In this document: positions 1-9,500 of the stretch, piece after piece | How the letters are laid out: every line of letters begins with the position of its first letter | Numbering within the stretch: the stretch's first letter is position 1 | Assembly (NCBI RefSeq): GCF_016429155.1 | Contig: NZ_JAELUC010000028.1 | Coordinates: 1 to 48,514, forward strand | DNA length: 48,514 nucleotides | Origin: Pedobacter sp. ASV12 | GTDB taxonomy: Bacteria > Bacteroidota > Bacteroidia > Sphingobacteriales > Sphingobacteriaceae | Direction: 5' to 3' | Made by a program: the position numbers and the translations under genes | The notes under the pieces: model-generated | The model's database searches: none | What the model was told of the DNA's origin: nothing | Seen by the model: only the letters and a program-made list of their open reading frames with translations

Positions 1-147
<147 letters not shown>

Positions 148-257
148 CTGAAAACCTTGGGAAGTTTGTGGAAGCATATATGTTCCTTACAAAGCCCAAA
201 GAACAAAAGCAAACCACAGAAAAAATCAAAAAAGAAATATTTGGTCTGCTGTTATAA
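148..257 (+). CDS. Possible 3' end of a truncated gene, product unknown
   Basis: Directly after the adapter, one frame is open for about 35 codons and ends at TAA (255-257). The peptide is charged and helix-like (for example KPKEQKQTTEKIKKEIFGLL), which reads more like real protein than random translation. The start would lie off the contig. I do not recognise the family. The composition resembles the C-terminal helices of many small helical proteins, but that is not diagnostic. It could also be chance. Confidence 0.3.
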
Positions 258-354
258 ATTCAGGTTGGATCATTGTTTAACTAATCGAACAAACTCCCAT
301 TATTTTAAACAACCAAATCTTTTTAGTTATTCAAAATCTCAGCCATTTAGTAAA

Positions 355-690
355 CAGCTTCAAGCGGAAGTCGCAGAGCGAAGGGCAGTTATCCCCGCCA
401 AACAGGTAGAAGGATTCACACTTCTGAAAGGCGCAGCAGTTGCTTTTCCTTTTCTCCCCTCAGGGGCAAATACGTAATGACCGATTTTTGGGTAAGCTGG
501 TGCTAGCCATGCAGAGAAGCCATTCACACTGGAAAGCGGTATACGCAAAATACAAAAACAAGCGCTTTGAGGTCATCGGTCTATAGAAACGGAACAGATG
601 CTATGGATCCTGCTAGCTGGAGAGTTTCCAAAAAAATATGTCGGCAAGAGTCATCAGTCGTTTCAGGATACAATACGGCTTAAAACAGCA
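355..690 (+). pseudogene. Decayed TlpA/thioredoxin-like (AhpC/TSA superfamily) gene
   Basis: Three frames read in sequence recover a TlpA-family thioredoxin. Around 361-450 there is AERRAVIPAKQVEGFTLL, like the approach to the thioredoxin fold. Around 462-512 there is RGKYVMTDFWVSWC-stop-PC, matching the usual GKYVLVDFWASWCGPC active site, with a TAG stop at 504-506 replacing the glycine of the CxxC motif. Around 520-580 there is HWKAVYAKYKNKRFEVIGL, and around 575-640 DAMDPASWRVSKK; both are typical of the segment after the active site. At least two frameshifts and one internal stop are needed, so no functional product is possible. Traces may continue to about 800. The left limit is uncertain. 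No mobile element is visible beside it. Confidence 0.75.
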
Positions 691-852
691 TTATTTTACA
701 AAGTTTACATTTTTATTTACAATCTAAGTTCGCCTTGCCACAAGGCACCTCGGTAATTTTACCAGATCAAATTAAACATCAAGGCAACCCTGGAGAAGGG
801 TGCATTACTGCTTTTAAAATCAATTATTATTAACCCAATTAATTTCTGTAGC

Positions 853-1506
853 ATGAACAACAAACTATCAACTAATTCTTTCGTTTTAATTATTGCATCC
901 CTGATTTTCGGTTGCCGTGGACCTGTAAAGGAGGCCGATAAAAACAAGGCAGCAACAAGCGCTTTATCCTTACATGCAGGGGATGAAAGATATATGGCAA
1001 TAGACACAAAGGAAAGTACCGTAACCTGGCAAGGGTCTTCGTTAGCTGGTGTCAACCCTCATAAAGGATACGTGTATCTATCAAAAGGAGAATTGATGAT
1101 CGAAAACGGCCAACTGAAGGGAGGCACAGCCGAAGTAAACATGAATACCATTGAAGATGAAGCCCATAGAAGCAATAACAACCTGATTAAACACTTAAAA
1201 GACCCTGATTTTTTTGATGTTAAGCAATTTCCCTTTTCTACCATTGCCATTACCAAGGTTGCCTCCACCAATACCGAGGATAAGCAAATTACAGGGAATC
1301 TGACTATTAAGAACATCACTCACCCTGTTACTTTTCCGGCCAAAGTGGAAGTTAAGAATGGACTGGTTAAAGCGAATGGCAAGCTGACGATTGACCGGAC
1401 ATTATGGGATATCCGTTATAGATCAGGAAAGTTCTATGGACATTTGGCCAATGGGGCAATTTCAGATTCCATTGCATTCGACATCAAGATTATAGCCAAA
1501 AAATAA
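853..1506 (+). CDS. YceI family lipoprotein
   Basis: This 217-aa protein begins with a lipoprotein signal whose lipobox (LIFGC) places the acylated cysteine at residue 21, so it is probably membrane-anchored outside the cytoplasm. Residues ~45-217 form a YceI domain, recognisable from TVTWQGSSLAGVNPHKGYV near the start, the central HLKDPDFFDVKQFPFSTIAI stretch and a final IDRTLWDIRYRSG segment. YceI proteins are lipocalin-like beta-barrels that bind isoprenoid-type lipids in characterised members; the ligand here is unknown. It follows a pseudogene and appears to be a single-gene unit ending at a convergent hairpin terminator. Confidence 0.92.
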   Translation: MNNKLSTNSFVLIIASLIFGCRGPVKEADKNKAATSALSLHAGDERYMAIDTKESTVTWQGSSLAGVNPHKGYVYLSKGELMIENGQLKGGTAEVNMNTIEDEAHRSNNNLIKHLKDPDFFDVKQFPFSTIAITKVASTNTEDKQITGNLTIKNITHPVTFPAKVEVKNGLVKANGKLTIDRTLWDIRYRSGKFYGHLANGAISDSIAFDIKIIAKK

Positions 1507-1560
1507 TTCCAGGTTCTTAATGTTCTGGAATTATAGCCTTAGGCTCCAGCAAAAACCACA

Positions 1561-1589
1561 AAAAGCCAGTCAGGTCACGACTGGTTTTT
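1561..1589. terminator. Bidirectional hairpin terminator
   Basis: CCAGTC (1566-1571) pairs with GACTGG (1579-1584). The stem is extended by a G.T pair and by AAAA/TTTT, giving about 11 bp with a 7-nt loop. A-rich and T-rich flanks let it act on both strands. It sits between the convergent YceI gene and S41 peptidase gene. Confidence 0.75.
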
Positions 1590-1624
1590 GTATTAAATTC
1601 TGTTGTCAATCCATTCGCATCAGC

Positions 1625-3061
1625 CTATTGCTCCAAATACTCCAAAGCAAACTGAATCCAATCTTTTATGCTCTTGTCCAGGTAAATGTCGGGTTGCATG
1701 CCAATGTTGTCAATCGGGTAATCAGGCAATCTTAACGAACGAAAAGTAGGCAATTGCAAAAGGTATTCGGGGCAGCCGAAATCGAACCTGCGGGCCGCCG
1801 CATAATCCAATCCGCCAGAGGTTACCGTGCCGGCTACTTTTACTTTCTTGCTTTGTTTGGCCTTCATCACGAAATTCTCGGCAGAACTCCCTACCCTATG
1901 ATCGGTAAGTACCAGCACATGACTGGGGCCTTTCTCGGCAGGCATGACCTTTTGGATGGCAAACGAACTGCCTTCAACATTCACAAATTTTCCCATATTT
2001 TGTTTAAACAGGCTAATCCATCGCTTCACTGTGTTTATCTCTCCCTGTTTTTCTTTCTTGTCGCTCACTGTTTTGATATAGCTTTCGAGGCCGTTAACTA
2101 AAGTTTGGGTTGCCAGGTATTCCACCCCCATCGTCCTGATCGAATTGCTCATGATGTAAGGCAACAGCATTTGATAGGCATTGTCTGTCCCGCCCGAATT
2201 TCCCCTAACATCGACAATTAAGTTTTCGGCCTGTGCCAACTGCGAACGGTTGCTTTCCACAAGGTCTTCGATAATATCAACAAAAGGATAATCAAAAGAC
2301 GGCAGCGTAATGAGCATGGTTTTGTCGGTCAGTTTTTTCATGGTAAATCCGTAAAACTCTCCTACTTTTCTTTTAATCTGCGTGGCTGTAAGGTTCGACT
2401 GTGGCGTTTCTTTGATAAAGGCCGCCCTTGCCTCCTTAAAATAAATGATACTGTTGTTGTAGATTTCGTATCGCCCGGTCTTCAGGGTTTTATCGAAGCC
2501 ATAAAATTCAAACTTGCCATCAGGATATAGCCTGAATTTTATTTCGTTGGGCTTCCAGAAAGCAGAGCTTGAGGTGATGACAAAGCCCACTTGCACACCA
2601 TCGCTGTTTTTGGTTATTCCGATTTCGTAGCCCACTCCTCCTGTCCATTCAAATTTATTTTTCCAAATTCCTTCCAACGGCTTAGGTGACTTTTTCAATC
2701 CATCCCGAAATTTTGCCACATCGATATTCACAAAATTAACCGGATCGGTGCTGGCCAAGCTTTTTGGACCTACAGAAGTGGCTGGGTTAATCCAGATATG
2801 GCCATCCCTGAAAAAAGAGGTATATTTTTTTAAGATGTCAAAACATTTTGCCTTTTCAGCGCTATTGGCCTGTTTCCTTAACTCTTGCTTAAAACTTTCG
2901 TACAAAATCTTGTCTTTGGTTTTTTCTTCGAAGCCCGGGTATTCGCTTTCGATTTTCTTAATCAATTTGTCCAGGGCATCGCCACAGGCACATTCGTTTT
3001 GTGCATGGGCCATTTTGGTGATGAAAAGTAAGGCTACAAGGAGAATAGTTCTGGTCTTCAT
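1625..3061 (-). CDS. S41 family (tail-specific type) serine peptidase
   Basis: The start chosen here (ATG at 3061) gives a 478-aa protein opening with a clean signal peptide (MKTRTILLVALLF...AHAQ). The frame is open 84 bases further upstream but would put a second hydrophobic segment before it. The C-terminal half carries the S41 core: ENLIVDVRGNSGGTDNA, the substrate-binding strand-loop of the family, and HVLVLTDHRVGSSAENFVM, in which the serine before AE (about residue 393) is the likely nucleophile. A following stretch with GTVTSGGLDYA and a proline/tyrosine-rich end is common in Bacteroidota members. No PDZ domain is obvious. It probably cleaves peptides in the periplasm or outside the cell; the substrate is unknown. 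It is transcribed alone, divergently from the AraC regulator. Confidence 0.88.
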   Translation of the reverse strand: MKTRTILLVALLFITKMAHAQNECACGDALDKLIKKIESEYPGFEEKTKDKILYESFKQELRKQANSAEKAKCFDILKKYTSFFRDGHIWINPATSVGPKSLASTDPVNFVNIDVAKFRDGLKKSPKPLEGIWKNKFEWTGGVGYEIGITKNSDGVQVGFVITSSSAFWKPNEIKFRLYPDGKFEFYGFDKTLKTGRYEIYNNSIIYFKEARAAFIKETPQSNLTATQIKRKVGEFYGFTMKKLTDKTMLITLPSFDYPFVDIIEDLVESNRSQLAQAENLIVDVRGNSGGTDNAYQMLLPYIMSNSIRTMGVEYLATQTLVNGLESYIKTVSDKKEKQGEINTVKRWISLFKQNMGKFVNVEGSSFAIQKVMPAEKGPSHVLVLTDHRVGSSAENFVMKAKQSKKVKVAGTVTSGGLDYAAARRFDFGCPEYLLQLPTFRSLRLPDYPIDNIGMQPDIYLDKSIKDWIQFALEYLEQ

Positions 3062-3187
3062 GGTGTGTTTTATTAATTCTGCCGGCAAAATAAGCGAAAT
3101 CCAAAGAATCAAAATTGTAAAAATCGTGCAGAAATATCGCCCCACCTCAATCTCCTAAAAAAACATTCCGATGACTTTAGCCCCTCG

Positions 3188-3216
3188 TTTCTTTAGGTTT
3201 GATTTTTATAACTTTG
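3188..3216 (+). promoter_or_regulatory. Promoter of the AraC-type regulator with putative autoregulatory site
   Basis: TAACTTTG (3209-3216) matches the Bacteroidota -7 consensus TAnnTTTG. TTTC (3188-3191), 17 bases upstream, is a 3-of-4 match to the -33 TTTG. The 14-mer TTTGATTTTTATAA (3198-3211) overlaps the -7 box and recurs upstream of the exporter gene at 4138. The -7 box ends five bases before the start codon, so the mRNA leader would be very short or absent. Confidence 0.5.
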
Positions 3217-3220
3217 TTCC

Positions 3221-4129
3221 ATGAGCCAGCACGAAACCATCAACGACTTTTACAAACGCATCCTCAAAGATTCTTGTTTAAACCTATCGGAGCTGAACAC
3301 GCGCATTGGCCATGTCAACATCTTTTCGAGAGATAATTGCGCTACCATTTCGCCTTACAGCCGTCGCGATTACTACAAGGTATCGCTCATTATAGGCACA
3401 GGCACTTTGCACTACGCCGATAAATGGATCTACATCAACAAACCTGCATTGCTGTTCTCCAATCCTATTGTGCCATATTCTTGGGAAGCCGAATCGGAAA
3501 AACAAGAAGGCTGGTTCTGCCTTTTTACCGATGCTTTTATTGAGCCCGGCGAACGCAAGGGTTCTTTGCAGGAATCGCCTTTGTTTAGCCTAGGCGCCAA
3601 TCCGGTTTACTTTTTAGATGAAGCGGCGCTAAAGGAAGTCTCTGATATTTTCATGAAAATGCAGGCCGAAATCCAGTCGAATTATCCGCACAAGTACAAC
3701 GTGATCAAAAACTACCTGCATTTGCTTATCCACCAGGCCATGAAGCTCTCGCCTACCGAGGAATTCAAAAAACAGATCAATGCATCCACCCGTATCTGCG
3801 GCTTGTTTCTCGAACTACTTGAACGTCAGTTCCCTATTGATACGCCGACCAATGCCCTGCAAATTAAAACTGCGCAAGATTTTGCCAACAGCTTGTCTGT
3901 ACACGTCAACCACCTGAACCGCTCGGTAAAGGAAATTTCGGGCAAAACCACCACCGAGCATATTGCCAGTCGCATTACCCAGGAAGCCAAAGCGCTTTTG
4001 CAGCACACCGATTGGAACATTGCTGAAATAGGCTATAGTTTGGGTTTTCAGGAACCTGCTTATTTTACCAATTTCTTTAAAAAGAATACAGGCATTACCC
4101 CCAATACCGTAAGGTTGCAAATGGCTTAA
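3221..4129 (+). CDS. AraC family transcriptional regulator
   Basis: This 302-aa protein has an N-terminal cupin-like sensing region (about 20-140, with KVSLIIGTGTLHYADKW and LLFSNPIVPYSWE). Its C-terminal double helix-turn-helix (about 200-300) has the two recognisable AraC signatures: the first helix pair around QDFANSLSVHVNHLNRSVKE, and the second ending NIAEIGYSLGFQEPAYFTNF followed by KKNTGITP. It precedes, on the same strand, an MFS drug exporter and an aldo/keto reductase. A shared 14-bp element in its own promoter and before the exporter suggests it represses itself and regulates the exporter. The inducer is unknown. Confidence 0.92.
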   Translation: MSQHETINDFYKRILKDSCLNLSELNTRIGHVNIFSRDNCATISPYSRRDYYKVSLIIGTGTLHYADKWIYINKPALLFSNPIVPYSWEAESEKQEGWFCLFTDAFIEPGERKGSLQESPLFSLGANPVYFLDEAALKEVSDIFMKMQAEIQSNYPHKYNVIKNYLHLLIHQAMKLSPTEEFKKQINASTRICGLFLELLERQFPIDTPTNALQIKTAQDFANSLSVHVNHLNRSVKEISGKTTTEHIASRITQEAKALLQHTDWNIAEIGYSLGFQEPAYFTNFFKKNTGITPNTVRLQMA

Positions 4130-4137
4130 AACTGCTG

Positions 4138-4202
4138 TTTGATTTTTATAAGTTTTGGTTTGATAACTATAATCATACAGCCCAGCATTGCGAGTAGTTT
4201 TG
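4138..4202 (+). promoter_or_regulatory. Putative AraC-type tandem operator and promoter of the MFS gene
   Basis: TTTGATTTTTATAA (4138-4151) is followed exactly 21 bp later by TTTGATAACTATAA (4159-4172), 11 of 14 identical. The first copy also matches the site in the regulator's own promoter perfectly. AraC-family proteins classically bind direct half-sites about 21 bp apart. A -7 box TAGTTTTG lies at 4195-4202 with no good -33 TTTG before it, and the distal end of the operator abuts where the -33 would be. That layout fits an activator-dependent promoter. Confidence 0.5.
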
Positions 4203-4219
4203 TATCATAAAATTTCATC

Positions 4220-5437
4220 ATGCCAATCTTATCCCAAAAACTGCAGCCCAAAAACAAAAAGATAGCCACTTTTATCGCTTTTCTATTGATCCCGCTTTCG
4301 GGCCTAATTACCGATATGTACCTGCCTTCTATGCCGCACATGGCCATAGAGCTGCACCAGACAGAAAATGCCATTCAGCTTACCTTGGCTTTGTTCCTGA
4401 TCAGTTACGGACTGGCTCAATTTATTACCGGCAGCCTGGTTGACAGCTATGGCCGCTACAGACCAACACTCATTGCACTGGCTATTTTCATCGGTAGCAA
4501 TTTCGTTATCGTATTAACCAAACAAATCGAAGTAATCTACGCCATGCGCATTGTGCAGGGCATTACCACGGGCTTTATCGTAGTAGCCAAAAGAGCCTAT
4601 TTTGTTGATGTTTATGAAGGTGATGAACGAAAAAAATACCTGAGTTCCCTATCTATCGTATGGTCGTCGGCACCGGTTATTGCTCCGTTTATAGGCGGTT
4701 ACTTGCAGCAATATTTCAACTGGCAGGCCAATTTTTATGTGTTGGCTGTTTACGGCATCGTGGTATTGGTATTGGAAGCGATCTTCTCGGGCGAAACCGT
4801 TCCCGAATATCGACCTTTTCGTTTGCCATCTATCATCAAGGACTACAAAACCATGCTGAGCACACCGCTGTTCTTATACGGCATCTTCATTATCGGGCTT
4901 TGTTATGGCACCACCATGGTTTTCGGGCTGTCGGGTTCCTTTATTATCGAGCATCAGTTTGGCTATTCGCCTGTGGTAGCCGGTTATGCGGCCCTGATGA
5001 TGGGCCTGGCCTGGATGTGCGGTGGCTTGCTGGGCAAAGCACTGATCCAAAAGCCGTTTATCCCCAAAATACGAATCGCCAATATGCTGCAGTTGATTTT
5101 TATTGCGGGCATGCTCGTTAGCGCGCAATGGTTTAACAACATTTTCACGTTGATATTTTTTGCCTTTTTGATCCATGTCTGCGTTGGCTTCATCTTCAAC
5201 AATTATTTCGCCTACTGTTTGGGCAGGTTTCCGCAAATGGCTGGAGTAGCGAGCGGCTTGAGCGGTGGCGCCAATTTTATCATCACCTCGGTATGCAGCT
5301 ACACCGTGGTGGGCGTTTTGCATCCCCAATCTCAATTAGGACTTGGCTACGGCTATCTGTTTATCGGGCTTATTGCTTTGCTGCTGCTTCAGTTTTTGGT
5401 TAAACCAGTGGTCAACACTAAGGCGGCAATAGCTTAA
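4220..5437 (+). CDS. MFS transporter, Bcr/CflA-type drug exporter
   Basis: This 405-aa protein has about twelve hydrophobic segments and no signal peptide. The beginning of the membrane domain ([20 protein letters not shown]) is the hallmark of the Bcr/CflA drug:proton antiporter branch. [15 protein letters not shown] corresponds to the MFS loop 2-3 motif (G-x-x-x-D-x-x-G-R-x-x), and [19 protein letters not shown] to the TM5 antiporter motif. It probably exports a small toxic compound across the inner membrane. It lies 90 bp after the AraC regulator and 47 bp before an aldo/keto reductase, suggesting a regulated resistance or detoxification unit. The substrate cannot be read from sequence. 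Confidence 0.9.
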   Translation: MPILSQKLQPKNKKIATFIAFLLIPLSGLITDMYLPSMPHMAIELHQTENAIQLTLALFLISYGLAQFITGSLVDSYGRYRPTLIALAIFIGSNFVIVLTKQIEVIYAMRIVQGITTGFIVVAKRAYFVDVYEGDERKKYLSSLSIVWSSAPVIAPFIGGYLQQYFNWQANFYVLAVYGIVVLVLEAIFSGETVPEYRPFRLPSIIKDYKTMLSTPLFLYGIFIIGLCYGTTMVFGLSGSFIIEHQFGYSPVVAGYAALMMGLAWMCGGLLGKALIQKPFIPKIRIANMLQLIFIAGMLVSAQWFNNIFTLIFFAFLIHVCVGFIFNNYFAYCLGRFPQMAGVASGLSGGANFIITSVCSYTVVGVLHPQSQLGLGYGYLFIGLIALLLLQFLVKPVVNTKAAIA

Positions 5438-5484
5438 AACATTATAAACAAATCGTTATTTACGACTACTCAAACCATATCGTT

Positions 5485-6483
5485 ATGAAATATAGAAATC
5501 TTGGAAAAACAACTGAACAACTATCGGCTATAGGCCTGGGTTGTATGGGCATGAGCTTTGCTTATGGCCCTGCCGACGATACCGAAAGCATTGCCACCTT
5601 GCATAAAGCCTTGGATCTGGGCATAAATTTTTGGGATACCGCCGACGTTTATGGCAATGGCCTTAACGAAGAACTGATTTCGAAGGTTTTGGTACCCAAC
5701 CGCGACAAGGTTTTCATTGCCACCAAATTTGGCTTCAGGTTTAAGGAAGATACAGGCACTTCAAATGCCGTAGGCACCTATTTCGATGGTTCGCCAAAAT
5801 GGATGAAACAAGCCGTTGAAGCCAGTCTGAAAAGACTGAAAACAGACACCATCGATTTGTATTACGCACACCGTGTTGATGTGAATGTTCCGATAGAGGA
5901 AACCGTTGGCGCCATGGCCGAGCTGGTAAAAGAAGGCAAGGTAAAATACCTGGGCCTGAGCGAAGCCTCGCCGGCATCGCTCCGTAAAGCACACGCCGTG
6001 CACCCTATTTCGGCCCTGCAAAGCGAATATTCCTTGCTAACCAGGAATGTTGAAGGCGAAATTCTGGCAACCACCAGAGAACTGGGCATTACTTTGGTTC
6101 CTTACTCGCCATTGGCAAGGGGATTGGTTTCGAATACGCTCGACCTCAATGCCCTAACAGCCGACGATTTTAGAAAAACCCTGCCCCGCAACCAAGGCGA
6201 ACATGCCGAAAACAATGCCAGGTTAGTGGCCGATTTTGCACTGTTGGCTCAGGATAAAGACTGTACACCTGCCCAATTGGCTTTGGCTTGGGTATTGGCA
6301 CAGGGTGATGACATTATCCCTATTCCGGGCACCAAGAAAAGAAAATACCTACAGGAAAATGCTGGCGCCGTTGAAGTACAACTGTCAGGAGCAGAATTAA
6401 ATGCGATAGAAGAAATCCTGAAAAAATATCCGAATGTTGGTGCCCGTTATGCCGAAGGCGCCATGAAATTGGTCAACAATTAA
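5485..6483 (+). CDS. Aldo/keto reductase
   Basis: This 332-aa cytoplasmic NADP(H)-dependent oxidoreductase has a (beta/alpha)8 barrel. Visible family features are [16 protein letters not shown] at the N-terminus, [16 protein letters not shown] containing the catalytic Asp and Tyr, VFIATKFGF with the catalytic Lys, [10 protein letters not shown] with the active-site His region, and [16 protein letters not shown] near the end for cofactor phosphate binding. It resembles the AKR13/YajO-like branch found beside stress and drug regulators. It is 47 bp downstream of the MFS exporter and probably cotranscribed. It likely reduces an aldehyde or ketone, perhaps modifying the same compound the neighbour exports; that link is inference. 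Confidence 0.93.
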   Translation: MKYRNLGKTTEQLSAIGLGCMGMSFAYGPADDTESIATLHKALDLGINFWDTADVYGNGLNEELISKVLVPNRDKVFIATKFGFRFKEDTGTSNAVGTYFDGSPKWMKQAVEASLKRLKTDTIDLYYAHRVDVNVPIEETVGAMAELVKEGKVKYLGLSEASPASLRKAHAVHPISALQSEYSLLTRNVEGEILATTRELGITLVPYSPLARGLVSNTLDLNALTADDFRKTLPRNQGEHAENNARLVADFALLAQDKDCTPAQLALAWVLAQGDDIIPIPGTKKRKYLQENAGAVEVQLSGAELNAIEEILKKYPNVGARYAEGAMKLVNN

Positions 6484-6504
6484 CTTTCGTAACTACCCCT
6501 TACC

Positions 6505-6533
6505 AACCAAGCTGCCCATTGGGTAGCTTGGTT
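6505..6533. terminator. Hairpin terminator between convergent genes
   Basis: AACCAAGCTGCCC (6505-6517) and GGGTAGCTTGGTT (6521-6533) form a 13-bp stem with one G.T pair around a 3-base loop. It lies between the convergent aldo/keto reductase and the ABC/M1 gene. No long T-run follows, but the stem is too perfect to be chance. Confidence 0.7.
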
Positions 6534-6553
6534 GCTTGCTGAAAGTTTCTTCT

Positions 6554-9500
6554 TTATTTAATTGTTTGCAGATTGTCCTGCTGGTTGTCGTCTAAATAAT
6601 AGGCATAAGGATCTAGGGCGACAGCTTTGGGCTTTTGAGGCACCATGATGCTCAAAATGGTTTGCCGTTTGGTAAAATGATGCTTTTTCAAATAAAACGG
6701 TTTGGTTTGGTCGGTCCAGTCTTCCTTAAGCTGATCAAAAGTGGCCAAATCTACCGTCATATGGGGCTGCAACGCTGTCCTTCCGGCCTTTTCGCTGGGC
6801 TCAATATTTACCTGCAACTTCAATTCGTACTGCCCGTTTGCCAACGCTTTGCCTTGCAGCACTTTAAGGCTCATCCGGTAAACCATCATTTTGTTGATAC
6901 TCTCGTCTATAAACTGCCTTTGTTCATGAGTAGCTGCTTTGTATAATTCGGCAACCAGGTCTTCAGTTCCCGCCCTTTTGTTAGGGCTCGAATGTTTGGC
7001 AAGCAACCGGCTCAGCACCAGGTTCATTTCACGTTCGCCCAGCATTTCTTTCAAGGCATACATCACCAACCCGCCTTTTTGATAATAGATATATGGTTGG
7101 TTATACGATTTGCCCAATGGCCGTTCTTCATGGTCGGTGGCGCTGTAAACAAAATAAAGGTTGTTGTCGAAACTCAGGTATTTGCGTAGGTACATTTTGC
7201 CATATCGATGTTCCATCAGTACAGCTTCGGTATATTTCGCCATCGATTCGGTAAACATATCGGCTCCGGGCTGCGACAAGGGCCTCAGCTGGTTGGCCCA
7301 CCACTGGTGCGCGGTTTCGTGGGCAGCAATGGCATAGGCATGGTTGATCAGACTTTTGTTATAATTGGTCAGGAAATTGAGCTTTTCGGCGCTAAAAAGC
7401 ACCCCGGCATAAGCGGTTGCCGCCCCGTTGTACTGCGGAATTTCGGCCAGACTCAATTGCTTAAACTGATACGGACTATAGTACTCTGCCCCATAGCTTA
7501 AGGCATCTTTCATACCCTGTAGCATATCGCTTAAATTGTATTCATGTCCTTTGAGGTAGTAGAGCTTAAGCGCCATGCCTTTGTAGAGTTCGGTTTTTAC
7601 TTGATAGCGCGCCGAACTCAAAGCGAACATAAAATCGATAGGTTGTGTGGTTTTATAATGAAAATAACGGCGGCCATCCTTTATCCATTCTTTTTGCAAT
7701 TGGCCTACGGTAACCACTTGCTGATCTGGAGCTGTTGATATCGTAGTTTCCAAATCAATCAGATGGTAATTGCTGTCAGTGGCATTGCCGATGACAATTG
7801 GCGCTAATCCGGCTTTTTTTCTAGCCCTTTCGTCGCTTGTTTCCATGCTGCTGTTATAGCCAAAGTCGGGCACAAACTTTTCCAACTCGATGTAAGAACC
7901 ATTTTCAACTACCGAATTTTCTTTGTTAAAGGGCACAAAACCGGAGGTAACCACTTCAAGACTAAAATCCATGTACAGCGTATCGCCTGGTTTTAACGGT
8001 TTTTCCAATTCAATAAACTGCTGCTTAAATTCCCGATCAATTTTCGATTTCCCCTTGGCACGTACTCGCACATCAAAATAATTCACCTCCCGGTTAATGC
8101 CTACCCAAATTTTAGCAATGGCTAGCTTGCTTTCGTTTTGCAGCAAATAACTTCCCTTAACGTGGTATTTGGCCTCTTTGGTGAGTAAATCGACATGAGT
8201 TTTAACCGATTTAACAGTAGGTTGCGGCCAATTGGCCAATGCTTTGTACTTTTTCTCGTAGCGGATGCGCCAGTCGAGTTGGGCCTTTTTGTTTTGGTAG
8301 CCTCCTACAAGATTGGTTTGCTCGTAAATATAGCCTCCACTGGTAAAAAACACAACAATAGCTAGGCCAAACAGCCATTTATGGCTCCTTATCAAGTGGC
8401 CAATCCTTTTAAAACGTTGCGTCAAAGTGCTGTTCAAACGGTCTTGCCATAGGGCAACAGTTAAACCGGCCAGCAACACGCAAAAGCCAGACCAATAAAC
8501 CATGTACCAATTAAAAGCCTTTGCATAATGGCCAAAACCATTAAAATAAGAATATTCGAGATCGGGTACGGCCGCAAAGCGGAAAAGGTAGTGCTCCAGT
8601 CCCACGCGCTGCGCCATGACGAAAAACGCGGCAACAAAGAGGCCCAATACCATGCCCAAGTATTTGTTGGCACTTAAATTCTGTGCAAATACAATAAGCA
8701 CAACAAACAGGCACAAAGGCAACGAATTGTAATAGTATAAAGAAATGTAGGTAAGCGGTTCGATGTTAAAATAGCCATGGCTCAACTGCAGGGCAATGCC
8801 AATGCCTATATTGGTTGTGGTAAGCGCCAGCACCAAAACCATCAGTGCCAGCGTTTTGGCCGCCCACATTGGCCAGTTCCCAATCGGCGTGCTGTAGATG
8901 AGCGAATGTATATTAACCGATCGTTCGCTACCCAACAACTCGGCCGCAAAAAAGATGACCAAAATAAGCGAAAAACGCATGGACCGCAATTGCTCTACAA
9001 TTAGGCCCGTAGTTGGATAGGCGGAAGTGCCGTACTGACCGTTAAATATAGTGTCCTTGAGCTCGATGGTATAAATAAATATCCAAAGCAAGAGCATCAC
9101 CATAAACGAAATGTGCTTGAACAGCGAAACGGTTTCGAGCCTAAACTGCGATTTAAACACCAACCAACTATAGCCAAATCCTTGGGCCTGCGTTTTAAAA
9201 TTCCTGAAAGGCACAAGTGCGATTTTTCTTTTCGACACCTTCGCTTGTTTGCTTTTAGGGGTTTGCCCTAACCTGAAGTTGAAGAGGCGATAGCTCAGCA
9301 AAATCAATACCGCCGTGAAGCCTAACCATAGCAGCCGGTTCATCAAAAACAGTCCTTCAACCGGAAATTGCTGGGTGTTGCGTTGCAAATCGGTCCAGGT
9401 TTTTACGGTAGCAAAGAAAGCGGCAAGGCCAAAAGGATCTGTTAAGATAGGGACAGCCAGCGAATCGGTGGTTTTATAAGCCGAGTTGGCCAACATGGGC

